In this document: positions 22,049 through 33,799 of the stretch, piece after piece | How positions within the stretch are numbered: position 1 is the first letter of the stretch | Layout: every line of letters starts with the position of its first letter | NCBI RefSeq assembly: GCF_020509005.1 | Contig: NC_063016.1 | Span: 1,860,001 to 1,924,000, forward strand | Length of the DNA stretch: 64,000 nt | Direction of reading: 5' to 3' | Origin: Fulvia fulva | Taxonomy: Eukaryota > Ascomycota > Dothideomycetes > Mycosphaerellales > Mycosphaerellaceae | Position numbers and translations under genes: made by a program | The notes under the pieces: model-generated | What the model saw: only the letters and a program-made list of their open reading frames with translations | Databases searched by the model: none | What the model was told of the DNA's origin: nothing

Positions 22049-25000
22049 TTGAGACACCTAATCTTACCACTATCCAGTACAACGTCAACAAAAGCCAGCA
22101 CAAGGTCCAGAGAAGCTTTCTCCAAGCACTGGACCCAAAGAAACACCTAGTTATTGCAGTCCAGGAACCTTAGATCAACAGCAAATCTAACAGACCATCT
22201 ACTGCTAACGACCCAAGGTATCACACACTCCTAGCCAAACAAGGCACCCCTAGAACATGCATGTACATCAGCAAAGAGATGGCAACAGACAGCTGGGAAC
22301 AAATCCAACAGGAAGGGGGAGACATCACCTCAGTCAGACTCAACACCAACCAAGGCAGCATCCACATCCACAGTGTATACAACCCACCCCCCAGCTCCAG
22401 AAGCAGCACCCAGCTGGGCACACTACAACAGCTGCCAGACATCCTGCAGAGTGACTCCCAACACATCGTGCTGGGAGACTTCAACTTGCACCATCCTACA
22501 TGGGGATCAGACTTTGCACCTGCCCATCACTTCCTAGCTAACAGACTCCTCTCCACTACCCAAAGCAACAACATGCACCTAGTTACCCCAAAGGGCCTAA
22601 CTACCTGGTCACAGAGAGCAAGCTCAAGCACCATTGACCTGTGCTTTGCATCACATGACCTGCAGCAGAAGGTCACCAGATGCTGGGTTAACCAGGACTT
22701 GGAGTCCTCATCAGATCACCTCCCAATTCAGGTGGAGTTTGAAACACAGACACAGCAGGAAGGAGACCTAGAACCTCAGCTGGCCTGGAAGGCAGCCAAC
22801 TGGGAACAGATCAGACAAGACCTGGAACAGAAGCTAGCTGGACTAGAGACCAGGAGACTGGAAACAGCCTTAGACATAGACCAAGCAGTGGCAGAACTGG
22901 TTAGAACAATGCAGGAAACTGCGGCAGCCCACACCAGAGAAAAGAAACAGTCACTGTACCAGAAGCCATTCTGGACAAAGGAATGCTCAGAGAAGGTCAA
23001 GGCAGCCAGGCAGGCCAGGAGAGCCCTTACCCAGAGCCACTCCCAGGAAGCATGGGACAGATACAACCAGGCAACCAGAGACAAGAAGGCCCAGATCAAG
23101 AGGGACAAGATGCTGGAGTGGAGGTCAACAGTTGGATCCATTACCCAGAATCCTGAGAAGATGTGGAAACTAGCAAAGTGGGCAAGACAACCCACACAGG
23201 ACAGAAACATGCTGCCCCAGTTTCCAAACATTGAAGACCAGGAAGGAGTAATCCAACACACTCTCCCAGGAAAGGCACAGGCATTGGGGAAACATTTCTT
23301 TGGCACACAGGTAGAAGCTGACCTGCAGGATCTGGAGGGCAGTGTGTATCCAACACCACTAGAGCAATCCTGCACAGTGGGAGAGGGAGAGATCAAGAGC
23401 ATCATTAAGAGACTCTCAGGAAACAAGGCCCCAGGACCAGATGGGATTCCAAACTTGTTCATTAAGACATGCAAGGACCAGATCTCCCCTGCACTGTCAA
23501 ACATCTTTTCACAGTGCATGGCCCAAGGACACTGCCCTAAACACTTCAAGGGGTCACTGACTGTGGTCTTGAGAAAACCACAGAAAGAGGACTACACAAA
23601 GCTAAAGGCATACAGACCTATTGCCTTGCTCAACACACTAGGCAAACTCCTGGAAAAGATTATAGCAGAAAGGCTGACAAACCTAGCTGAAGAACATGGA
23701 ATCCTTCCTGAAGAACAGATGGGAGGCAGGAAACAAAGATCAACACTAACAGCTGTGGAACTTATCACAGAGCAGATCAAGACCCTGTGGCACTTTGGGA
23801 ACAACAAAGCAGCCACACTCCTCTCACTGGACATATCAGGAGCCTTTGACAATGTCTCACACCAGAGGCTGATCCACATCCTGAAACAGAAGGCTATCCC
23901 TAACTGGACAGTCCAGTTCATCCAGTCCTTCCTCAGAGGCAGAACCACAAGACTAAGACTGGGCAGATACAAATCTGACAGCATGCCTATAGAGACAGGA
24001 ATCCCACAGGGATCAACAATGTCTCCAATCCTGTTTCTCCTCTTTATAGCAGACCTGCCAGCAAAGCTAAACTCTAGAAACACATCAACCTCAGGGTTTG
24101 TGGATGACACAAACATCCTAGCCTGGTCAGACAGCACAGAAGAGAACTGTAGAATCTTGCAGAAGAAACACAAGGAATGTGAGGAATGGGCCAGGAAACA
24201 TGGAGCCAGATTTGCCCCAGAGAAGTATCAACTCATCCACTTCAGTAGAGCCAGAAACAGACACAATATGCAAGCCCCAATCACTATTCAGGGACACACA
24301 ACAGAACCCTCAAGTGAATTAAGGGTGCTAGGAATATGGCTGGATCCAAAGCTTAGCTGGGGACCACAGGTCAAGAAAGCACAGGCAAGAGCAGACAACA
24401 ACAGGCAATCAATTGACAGGCTTACAGCCTCCACATGGGGAGCCACATTTGCGAAAGCAAAGGTTATGTACAAGGCCATTGTGAAGCCAGCTATGCTATA
24501 TGGAGCCCAGATCTGGTCAGCCCAAGACAAGATCCCAAAGAGAATTGCAGATCCTATCAGCAGAGCCCAAGCCTCCTGTCTGAAAAAGGTGCTTGGAGCA
24601 TACAAGTCAACTCCAACAAGGGTGGTCGAAATGGAGTCTAGCTCCCCACCAGCCAAGCTCTACCTTCAAGGGTTGAGATACCAGTATGCAGGAAAGACGT
24701 CTACATACCCAGCCCAGCTAGTAATCCAGAAGGCAGTCAACAAAATCAGGAGCCAGTGCACAAGAAGGCACAGACAAGCAAGACCCAATCCAGCCCCACA
24801 GAAGCAGCAGGACCTGCAGAAGTTCAAAGAACTAACAGAACAGCTGCACCTAGCCCAGCAGGAACAGGATAGAGGGGCTCAGGGGAGAGAATCAGCAGCC
24901 AGCCAAGGGAAGAAGCAACAGTCTCTAGCTGAAAGGATGGCAGGACTCCTCTGGAAGACTGAATGGACAAGAACCCCACAGAGGCCAGGAACCCCAAAGG

Positions 25001-25431
25001 CACTCCAACAGTTTGGTAGCCACAACTACCTACTGTACTCAGACCTGACTAGGTCAGAAGCAAGCATAGCAATACAAATCCGCTCTGAACACATCGGAGT
25101 CAGGGCATACCTGCATCAGAGAAAAGTCCCAGGTATCGAAGACAAGAGTTGCCCATGCGGCTACCTGTCCCAGAATGTCGAACATAGACTTCTGGTTTGC
25201 AAAGAATGGAGTACAGGGAGAGGTGAATGGAGGGCAAGGGCAAGGAACAGAAACTTCCAAGCCATGATCAGCAATAAGGGAGACCTCCAGAGAATTACAA
25301 GGTGGATCATCCACCAAGGATTTTTGGAGCAGTTCTCTCTTACTAGGGAAACAGAGAGATGGATTGAGGAGAGAAAGAAGGAGGAGGAGAGCAGGAAGAG
25401 GGGGACAACTCTAGGGTTGCAGACAAGGTAG
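22045..25431 (+). pseudogene. LINE2 ORF2: endonuclease and reverse transcriptase, one premature stop
   Basis: Target-primed reverse transcription enzyme; the full frame would be 1,128 residues. The ATG at 22045 opens seven residues before the conserved endonuclease start (TTIQYNVNKS). A TAG at 22171-22173 replaces the Trp of the conserved QEPW motif, as expected from RIP of TGG. The frame then runs open to 25431. Endonuclease motifs: GDFNLHHPTWG and SSDHLPI. RT motifs: YRPIALLNT, LSLDISGAFDN, GIPQGSTMSPILF and FVDDTN (24097 on). Instead of RNase H there is a Gln/Arg-rich segment, then a C-terminal finger CPCG...EH....C (Cys at 25150, 25156 and 25198). An ATG downstream of the stop (22261) would make an endonuclease-truncated protein. 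Confidence 0.9.
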
Positions 25432-25625
25432 TCAGAGGCTAACCACCATGACACTAGTGCACCCTAATGGAAGGAAAACTGAGAACTCATGGCAAGGAAG
25501 CTATTAGAGAAGGAGAGGAGGTTTTTACCTAGGAATAGGTTTCCTACCTTATGCAGTAACATATATAGACATAAACCCGCATAGGCCGGAGGGCACTATA
25601 ACGGGTAAATGAATCATCTATCTAT
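25432..25625 (+). other. LINE2 3' UTR and (ATCT)n tail
   Basis: About 190 bp after the ORF2 stop, ending in ATC(ATCT)n. The same kind of tail ends LINEs A, B and C, so it is probably the template end recognised by this group's reverse transcriptase. Confidence 0.8.
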
Positions 25626-25640
25626 CTATATATAGGTATT

Positions 25641-27700
25641 CTTTCTCTTAGGTATATATCTCGTAGTCTTGTTCTTCGTATTTATAATTCGTAGATTCGT
25701 ATATTACTCCTTTAGCGCGATAGTACTAAGGAGCTAGGCATTTCCCTAAACGGGTAGTACTTCGATCTAGAGGGCTAGCGCGTCAGTTATAGCGTTAAGA
25801 GCGATAGGTGTCTCGCGGTCGACGTCGCCGGTACGCTACTTACCGCGGGAGTTATAAAGAATATATACGGGGTCGAGGCCGGTGTGTCTAGGTTTACGAT
25901 AGCGGAAGTAGCGGCCTTACTAGCGTAGCCGGTCCCGGAGTTTATCGGTAAGCTTAGGTAGTATAGTATAACGCTAGGGGATAAGGCGTACGGCCGGGCT
26001 AGCGTTCTAGGTACGCGTAGAGACCGTAAGCGTATTGTTTATAGTAGGCGGCGCGGCTCGTAGTACTATACTAGCGCTCTATTATCTAAAGCCCTATTAG
26101 CCTTGTCCTTAACTACTACGACGCCCGTTACCGCCTTACTAGGTATCCTTATCCTTATCCCTCTTACTATATATACTCTTTACGGTATTATATACCTCTT
26201 CTTTGTCTTTAGCGATACGAATAAACTAGCTAACGGGGTCTATAAGCTAGTGGTCCTCTATCTTCTTTATCTAGAACTCGTTTAGGCTAATCTATAGCTC
26301 GTACGATACTATAGGCTTACCGGCCTTAGCGCTAAGGCGGCGGTATTCGACGATATATTCACTAAGCTCCTAGCCGTGCTTCTACTTTAGCTAGTATAGG
26401 TCGCGTCTAGCCTTAAGCTTAATGTCTCGAGGATTCTTACCGAAGGTATCGTCTAACTCGTCCTATATATCCTCGAGGCTTACCTATTCGTCGTTCTCGA
26501 TAGCCGTACGGATAATATCTCTAGGGGTACCGAGAGTATAACGCTTAACGTAGTTAAAGATATTAAGGTAAGGTGTTTATAGAGTATATCGTACCGCGAT
26601 AGAGTCCTTATAGCTCTCTTTCTAGTCAATATAGGAGAGCTCGCCTAAGTTGTCGAACTCTTTAGGATAGGGGAAACGTTAGTCGGTTTAGGCGGCAAAT
26701 ATTATAGTGTTATTAGTACGGGCTACTAAGGGTACGAGAGAACCGGCGCGGGTAGTACGGTTATAGGTACGGGCCTAATAGCCGCTACCTACTAGAGTCT
26801 AAGAACGACGGGTACCGGCTTATAGGAATCCTTCTAGACTAGTAGTCTACTATTCTTACTACTAGGACTATTACTAGGGTCGTAACTACTTAGGGAAAGT
26901 GAGCGGGCGGTCTCGCTTACTTAGTAAGGCGGTAAGCCGGGCTTATGTCTTAAGTTACGAGATCTTAGTGTCCTACTATATAGTCTTGGCCTTAAGTTAG
27001 TCGACTTCGTCCTCTACTTACTCGAGATAGCTATTAGTAGTATTAATACGGCCTACTAGCTCATCGGTAATCTTCTTATAGTGTTCCTTAGTTACGGCGT
27101 CGTCTAAGGCTATTTATAGTGTCTAGATACGGGCCTTAGCATCTTCCTAGGATGTTTAATATATTATAGTATCGGCTTGTATCTTATCTCGCTCGGTCGC
27201 TATATACTATCGGTCTTTAAAGACAATACTATATTCTTCTTAGAGCTTCGCGAGTTTAGTATCGACTTGATTACGTTCCTCGTAATAGCGTCGTACCTAG
27301 GCTAGGGAGTAGTCGAGTGTGACCTTCTAGTAGGCGTACCTATCTATAGTACTCTTAACCTTAAGATATATAGTATTAGGCCGTAAGGTAACTACCCTCT
27401 TAAATGCTTCAGTATCAGCGATCTTATAGTTTATTAGATCGTACTCGAAGTCTATATCGTCGAAGTCGATCTAGTCTATACGAGGAGGCGATGTACTATT
27501 AATGAACTATATAAAGTCGATGCCTTTACTATCGTCCTCGTAAGACGAGAGACGAGTGTCTTCGACATCTAGTCGTACTAGCTTCTTGCCTTCTACCCTA
27601 CTACCCTCGTGTCGTATTAAAGACTAAGGCGTATTATTAGTTATAGAAATTTATAAATCGGGTATATAAAGATAAGAGAGAGTAGACCTATCTATTCTGT
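25641..27700 (-). pseudogene. G1 gypsy relic: gag region
   Basis: Heavily RIP-mutated minus-strand sequence continuing G1. Reverse-complement reading from about 27480 down to 26980 gives a charged helical Gag N-terminal region (KDR, TERDKIQAD, then DDAVTKEHYKKITDELVGRI) of the coiled-coil type seen in fungal gypsy Gag. The stretch 25641-26980 also reads as Gag-like but with too many stops to define a zinc knuckle. The 60-codon plus-strand frame at 26103-26285 is a chance frame. Confidence 0.65.
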
Positions 27701-28194
27701 TTCCTTACCTATACTATATCCTACTTACGCGGTCCGGATATATACTATCGCTAAGGATCGAGTTGAGCTAGTTCTAAAGTTCTAGGTTCTAAGGGTCTCT
27801 AGTTAGTAACTCGGCTAAGACAGAGGGCGTACGATATAGGTGTTACTATCGCTAAATAGTAGCGCTAGGTCGTATACTTAAAGGTCGTAGGGGAGGGCGT
27901 CGAGAGGTCTCGTCGGCGTTCTCTATTATCGCGAATTAATCGTACGGTCTAGTACTATCGTACTATCTCGGGCGGTCTCGGTATCGTACGTAGAGGTTAG
28001 CTCTCTACTCGTAGGTAGGCGTAACTAACTATTACGGGCGAGAGTACTATAATAGGGTCGGGCAAAGACATATATAGTTACGCGAGCTATCTAAGAGAGC
28101 GCGAGAAGCGCGAGAAGATAAAGTCGCGCGAATCGAGCTAGCGGGCACTAGCGGCCGCTAGCGCGCGGGCGTACGGCCGATAATACTATATTAC
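27701..28194. other. Probable G1 5' leader/LTR zone, not resolved
   Basis: RIP-type sequence with no readable coding domain. By position it should hold the 5' leader and right-hand LTR of G1, but the partner LTR lies outside the window, so edges cannot be set. It contains GC-rich runs such as GCGAGAAGCGCGAGAAG near 28100. Confidence 0.35.
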
Positions 28195-28344
28195 TATCAC
28201 GGTTTACTACTACCGTAACGTCGCGCGCCTTAGCGCTTCCTTATATATCTCGCGCGCCTCGCGCTTCGCTTTCGTAGCCTTACCGAATAACGCTTATTTT
28301 ACGGTAACCCTATACTATCGTCTTATAGATTACTACCCGTAATA
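28195..28344 (+). repeat. LTR of the G2/G5 family, putative 5' LTR of G2 (150 bp)
   Basis: Begins TATCACGG and ends CCCGTAATA, consistent with a TGTCACGG...GTAACA ancestor after RIP. It matches the LTRs at 48490-48682 (same orientation) and 63702-63851 (opposite orientation, starting with an unmutated TGTCACGG). Orientation suits a 5' LTR for the plus-strand G2. However, the G2 3' LTR has about 43 extra bp and the flanks are not a matching TSD, so this could be another copy of the family. Confidence 0.65.
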
Positions 28345-28371
28345 GTTTATTCGGTCTTATAAGCGGCCTAT

Positions 28372-28698
28372 TATAGACGACCAACCACTCTAGTAAGTAA
28401 GGGCGCGCCTAGTGACCTTAGGATAGCTTACGCGTAGGTGTATATATTTGCCGGTCCGCGGGCCGTAAAATATATACTAAGATCCTAGAAGATAATAAAT
28501 CTAAAATTCTTAGATTCCCGTATTTTCGCCTTATAGAGAGATTCTTCGTAAATCCTAGCTTCCTACTAAGGTCGCCTCCTAGCTATATATATCTTAGTAG
28601 TACCCCTTATATACCCCTACTACGTAATCAACCGTTAAAGGTTAACGAGATTCGACGCGAAAATTTCAGGGTCTAAAGGGGCCCTTAGCTTGTCAATA
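28372..28698 (-). repeat. G3 3' LTR
   Basis: About 327 bp, matching the LTR at 36021-36346 along its full length. The differences are mostly transitions at CA/TA or TG/TA sites, for example GTCAATA here against GTTAACA in the partner, as expected from independent RIP of the two copies. Confidence 0.88.
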
Positions 28699-29831
28699 TA
28701 TCCTCCCCTATTACGAAACTGTCCCTAGTTTCACCTCCGCCACGCTAATATAGACTAAGAAACTATACCTATAAGTTATACGTAAAGAAGGCGGATCCGG
28801 CGTCTAGTTAAGTAGTTAGCCTAGAGATATTAAGGAGATCGTAAGTTCATTCTATAAGGGCTAAGGAGGCTAAGTCAAAGTCTAGTCTTCGTAGTACGCC
28901 TACTCTTAAATTAAGGATATAGCCTAGAAATCGGTCAAGTACGCTAGAAACTAGGTACTAGAACCAGAAGCTAGTTAAACTAAGGTCAGAAACTAAAACT
29001 ACTAAGTGAACTCCTTACGCCTAAGAAAAAGAAATAATGGAGTCCTATCCCTCCTTTGACCTAAATCCTAGTGAATTTGGCCATCTCCTCCGTAGTAAGG
29101 TCATAAGGCCGTACCTATAGTCTCGTCGGCTTAGATTCTAGTTCCGGAAGTGTAGTAGCCCTATTAATACCTATTAGAAGTATATTGTCATCCTCTTCGT
29201 CGTTAGATCCGGACGTAGTAGGTCTGTTCTTGTTCGGAAGATCGCCCTTTTCGACATTCTCGACATTAACCCTATTCTCTAGCGCTATAATATCTTTAGC
29301 GTTAGGAAGATCAAGCTCCGGGTCCGGTCTTAACTATAGGATCAGCTTTAGGTTCTCTCGGGCTTATATACCCTTTAACCTCGTACTATTAAGCTCTTCG
29401 AGGACGTATATACTAAACCCCGAGTACACCTTAGCTACACGATACGGCCTAAGCTAGCGGTACCTAATCTTTCTAGACAGGTCATCCTTATACGGCTTGT
29501 CGAACTTGACCATAAGATCTCCGACCTAGAACCCCTAGAAGTTAATACTACGTTTAGTATCGAAGTATTCCTTACTTACGGCACGAAGCCTTACTCTTCG
29601 TAACTATAACTCCTAAAGACTTATGTCCCGTACCTATAACTAACGCGCCCGAATAGCTAACAGCTCCTCCGTTGATCTAATAGATCCCTATTTATAGTTC
29701 GCCTATATCGGGTATTCTACCTCGATCGGGAGAACAGTACGATAGCTATATAGAACTTCCGCCGGCGTTATACCCGTAATTCTAGATACCGTAGTTCTAT
29801 TAGCCTAAAGTACCGTAGTAATCTATCGTTC

Positions 29832-30041
29832 CTAGGACTTATAGGTGTTCTTAGTGAGCTTAGCTAATATAGCTAGAACAGGTCGATATCCTACTTCTAT
29901 AGTTATATTTAAATACGGATAGTAGGGTAAGATCCGGATATACTTAATGCCTATACTAATAAGTATCCTCTCTACCTCCCCTTCGTTAATACTAGCGTTA
30001 TTAAGTACAATCTCATAGTAGTATCTATGCCGGCTAAACAC
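29832..30041 (-). pseudogene. G3 integrase core fragment
   Basis: A 69-codon open fragment of the G3 integrase. GIKYIRILPYYPYLN followed by EVGYRPVLAILAKL corresponds to the integrase segment before and around the catalytic Glu (usual SPYHPQGN then VERGHRP..DALAK). His-to-Tyr in YYP and Gln-to-stop or Tyr elsewhere are RIP-type changes. The apparent start codon is internal; it is a surviving open stretch, not a gene. Confidence 0.8.
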
Positions 30042-30999
30042 TATCTCGTATAGGAACTTAGTAATCGCCCGCGAATTTAGAGGCTTCCGTACGACCTTCG
30101 CCTTAATCTACCTACTTAGAGCTTCTCGGGCGATAAGTAAGTACCCGTTTCTATACCCGTAGACGGGATCGTAGTACTACCTCTCTCCTATAACCTGCTA
30201 AGTCGATAAGTACATTGCTCCTACTCTCTAGTTGCCTTCGCGAAAGTTATAAGGAGTATAAGTCCTTACCTAATTCAATATATTAGAGAAGTAGCCCTCC
30301 TAGTAATACCGGCTAGTAACAAGATTATATACTAGCTCTATACTCCGGTGACTATACTTTTCGTGACAGTACATTACGATCTCTTTCTAAGTATCATTAT
30401 CGTCTACTACTAGCTATATCGGTACACCCCTTTGCCGCTAATAAAATAAGAGCTTGTCTCTTAAGTAGTACCGAGGACTTATCTTAACGAGGTTTCGATA
30501 CTTAGCCCGGGTAACCCCTTCCGGTCGTGTTCGATATACTAGAATATGAGCTATAAGCTCGGAATTGTTACTATACTAGGGTTTAAGGAGTCGTTTACGC
30601 TCTAGAATAACGGGGAAAGTGTTAACTAGCTCGGCGTAACGGAAGAATTTGTCGTCAATTATCTTATTAATATTATCGTTAGGTTCCGTAAGCTCCTTAG
30701 CTATAGGTAGTTTACGAGACAGTATATCCGGTCCGGAGTGCTTCTTCCTATCGACATGCCTTACTTTAAAGGTAAACAGCCGGATCTAAATAACCTACCT
30801 TACTATTATAGAGTTTAGAATGTTAGATACTAGCCGATTTAACTACTATACTAGCGTTTTAGTATAAACGTCGAGGATGAAGTCTACTCCTACGAGGTAG
30901 CGCTACACCTTCTTAAGGCCCTTTAACTCTAAGGCACTCCCGCTTTCCTATATCGTACTTAGCCTCGTTTACGTTCTAGGTACCGCTCTTATACCTTAC

Positions 31000-32300
31000 C
31001 GGGTGTCTTCGTTAAGTATTATCTAGTGATTCCTACGATATTATACAACCCTACCTAATACTACTCGTATTAATAGAAACGAAGATCCTACTAGCTCCTA
31101 GGGCGTAGGAGATAGTCACTAACGCTAGTACTATTACTAAGAATCTTACTAGGTTCTCTTTCGAGAACTCCTTATTCTTAGTCTAGATAAACTCGACGTC
31201 CTCCCTTAAAAGCTTATATATTAGCCAAGCGACGATTACGAACTAGGGGACCTAAATCCGGAAGTAAATACAGATCCTAATATAAACTCGAACGTCCTTT
31301 ACGTACTTTAGGGTTAGCTAGTTCAAGATCTTAGCTACTACCTTAGGATCTAGGTAGCGGCCGCTCGGGCTAGTGATATAGCCTACGATCTCTAGGGTCT
31401 TATAAAGCTACTACGACTTCTCCCCTACGACCACCGCTCCGGCCCTCTCTAGGTCCGTAAGAACAAGATCAAAGGATATAATATATTCTACGACCTATCG
31501 TCGAAGGCTAGGCTCTACCTTAGCATTACTATAGTCCTTAGTAGGACCTTTTACGCTAATATCGTCAAGAAATAGTTTTGCTCGGTAAGAAATATAGTCT
31601 ATTAACACCTTAGTTACTGCCCGTACGAACTAAGTAACTGAGTTCGTCGTACCCTATAGTAACGTTATATACCGTATAAGCCTAAGAGGCGTTATGAAGG
31701 CCGTCAAGTCTCGGCTGCTTTCGTTAAGCGTAATCTAGTCGTACCCCGAAAACAAGTCTACTAAAGAGGCTACTCTATACCTAGCAAAGTCTTCCGAGAA
31801 CCCGTCCGTGTCTAGGGGAATGTTCGTATCCCTTATCGTCACCTTGTTTAAGAGTATAGCGGAGTTGATCAACCTATATAGTATAGCTTTACTATTTAGC
31901 TCGACCTTCTTCGCTACTAAGAACTAAGAATTTGTATAAGTACCTTAACTATACTTAAGAATTCTATTCTTAATTCGAGCGCGGATTATCTGTTCTATAA
32001 TCGCTCGTAAGCTTAGGTATAACCGAATGTTCCGCGCCTACTACGGTTTATACGCAATCGTTATGATCTTCTAAGGAGGCATAACATTATGTCTAATCTA
32101 CCGTATATAGCTAAAATCCTACGCTAGGACACCTTCTTAGTTAAAGAGCATTTCTTCAAACATTTGTCTCTCCTTAGCCGAGAGAGCGATACTAACCTTA
32201 ATACTAGCGAGCCTTTTAGGTGTGATCCTCGAGCCGCGCTCGATACTAGAGAACTTTTTAATAAGATACCTCCTATCAAACGGGCCTTGCCCTACTAGTA
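31000..32300 (-). pseudogene. G3 reverse transcriptase region
   Basis: Minus-strand reading gives the RT active site LFLDDI (codons at 31575-31558), preceded by TQFVRAVTK..I and followed by ERAGA.V..EKS and IVGYI.SPSGRYLDP, the usual order in gypsy RTs. Further along, FSKENLVRFLVIVLALVTIS continues toward the RNase H connection. RIP stops interrupt the frame. Confidence 0.78.
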
Positions 32301-33799
32301 TTAGAGATTCCTAGTAAAGGGCCTTCCGCTTCTAATCTATATTACTATCTACTTTCGACTAAGGCCTCTCGTAAACGCTCGCGTTAATAGGTCTTTTCTT
32401 GTTAGCTTTACGCTTATATATAGTAAATATATACCGTATCCTAATACCGGGTCTATATAACCCTACATCTCGTTTCTAAGCCTACCTATTAATCTAGCCC
32501 TATTTTAGGATCTCCGTACACTAGTCGCCCTATACGGAGTACATATTTATAATGACCTACTCTCCTAGAGCGTTAGTAGTCACCTTAGCGCTTAAGTATT
32601 AGCGGTTCTCTAGTAGTCCTAGTAATTTCCTCGAATACGGACTAAGGTCGAGGACATTTTCTCTTTATTATAATACGGGGCCGCGGTGATTCTTAAAGTA
32701 GTCGAAGACAGTCGTGTCTATAGTCTTAGGTCTTAGCTTTGTTATACCTTCTTGTCAATGTCGACGCGCCGTATTATTAGAACACTCCGCCCCTAATATA
32801 TTTTCTAAGGTCTCCTAGACTAGACTCGAAAAGCGGACTTGTTTCAAAACCGGACTTCTAATACTTATAGCGGGTTAACTATCGTGAATCAACCCGCGTT
32901 CGCATTTTTCGAGGACTATAGAAGTTCTTAAAGAGTTTTGTACTTATTAGTACCTATAATAGCTATGAACATTATACTTTCACCTTTCCTACTAGCGATT
33001 ATTCCCTCCTATAATCTATCGTCGTAGTTACGGCCTATTAGTCGTACCTTCCTATACTAAGGGCGGCTAAGGATTGTAGGCGAATCTAGATTAGTAGAGA
33101 CAAACATGTCGATCTAGTAGTATATACTAAACACCTAAGTGTTAAGCTTTGAAATTACCCCCTTAAACTTCGCTCTTCTACCTACTCCTCGAAAGGACAA
33201 GTAGGCGCTAGGTACGATAGGTAAGCTAAACTTGTATACTATCCTCGGGCTAATAATGTTGACTTTAGATCCCTTGTTAAGTAGGGCTCGAGTCTGACCT
33301 TTACTAGTCCTAAGCCCGGTAACTACCTAAGGGCTAGGTACTATTACAAAATCGTCTAGTACACTAGAGAGACCGATTTTTTCAATGTTTTCGTATAACT
33401 CGGCGGTAGGGACAGTATCCTTACTATATAACATCGTTAAGAATATACCTATAAAGCGAGCTTAATAATTATCCCGAAAGACTTCTTTATTAGCGCCTTC
33501 TTCCTCGTCTTTATAGGTAGCGACATAACTCGTACGGACTTCAGTCCCTTCTTAGCTAGCTAACTTACGGACGGTAGTAAGCTTAGACTATAGATCAGGG
33601 GTATTTACTACTCTCCTAAACAAGGCAGTTTTAAACTAGCGACTATACCGAAACTAGTCCCGGGTATTAACGTTTAGAAACGTAGTCTAAAGGATTTGAT
33701 TAATCTAATAGGTTACTCCCTCCTCCTTAGTAACGGGCCTATCTCCTATACCGTACTGTCGGACGTAGTTATTAATCCTTATCGTCTTTATATTCTATA

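Larger units (their letters stand above)
20743..25625 (+). mobile_element. LINE2: near-intact Tad1-like non-LTR retrotransposon
   Basis: A 4,883-bp plus-strand LINE with a 15-bp TSD, a 46-bp 5' leader, ORF1, ORF2, a short 3' UTR and an ATCATCTATCTATCTAT tail. Unlike LINEs A-D it is rich in CpA/TpG and very poor in CpG (arginine is mostly AGA/AGG), so its base use is foreign to its surroundings. Each ORF has one in-frame TAG, both explained by a CpA-to-TpA transition on one strand or the other. The very short 5' leader may be complete or reflect slight 5' truncation. Confidence 0.93.

Noticed and set aside
20718..25454. Minus-strand open frames across LINE2, up to 257 codons (22776-23549)
   Set aside because: They are complements of the Gln/Lys-rich LINE2 ORFs, giving Cys/Leu/Trp-rich products with no recognisable domains.
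27701..28194. Host promoter or gene in the GC-rich run near 28100
   Set aside because: It has the same CpA/TpG-depleted composition as the relics and no coding frame. It is more likely the G1 leader or LTR.
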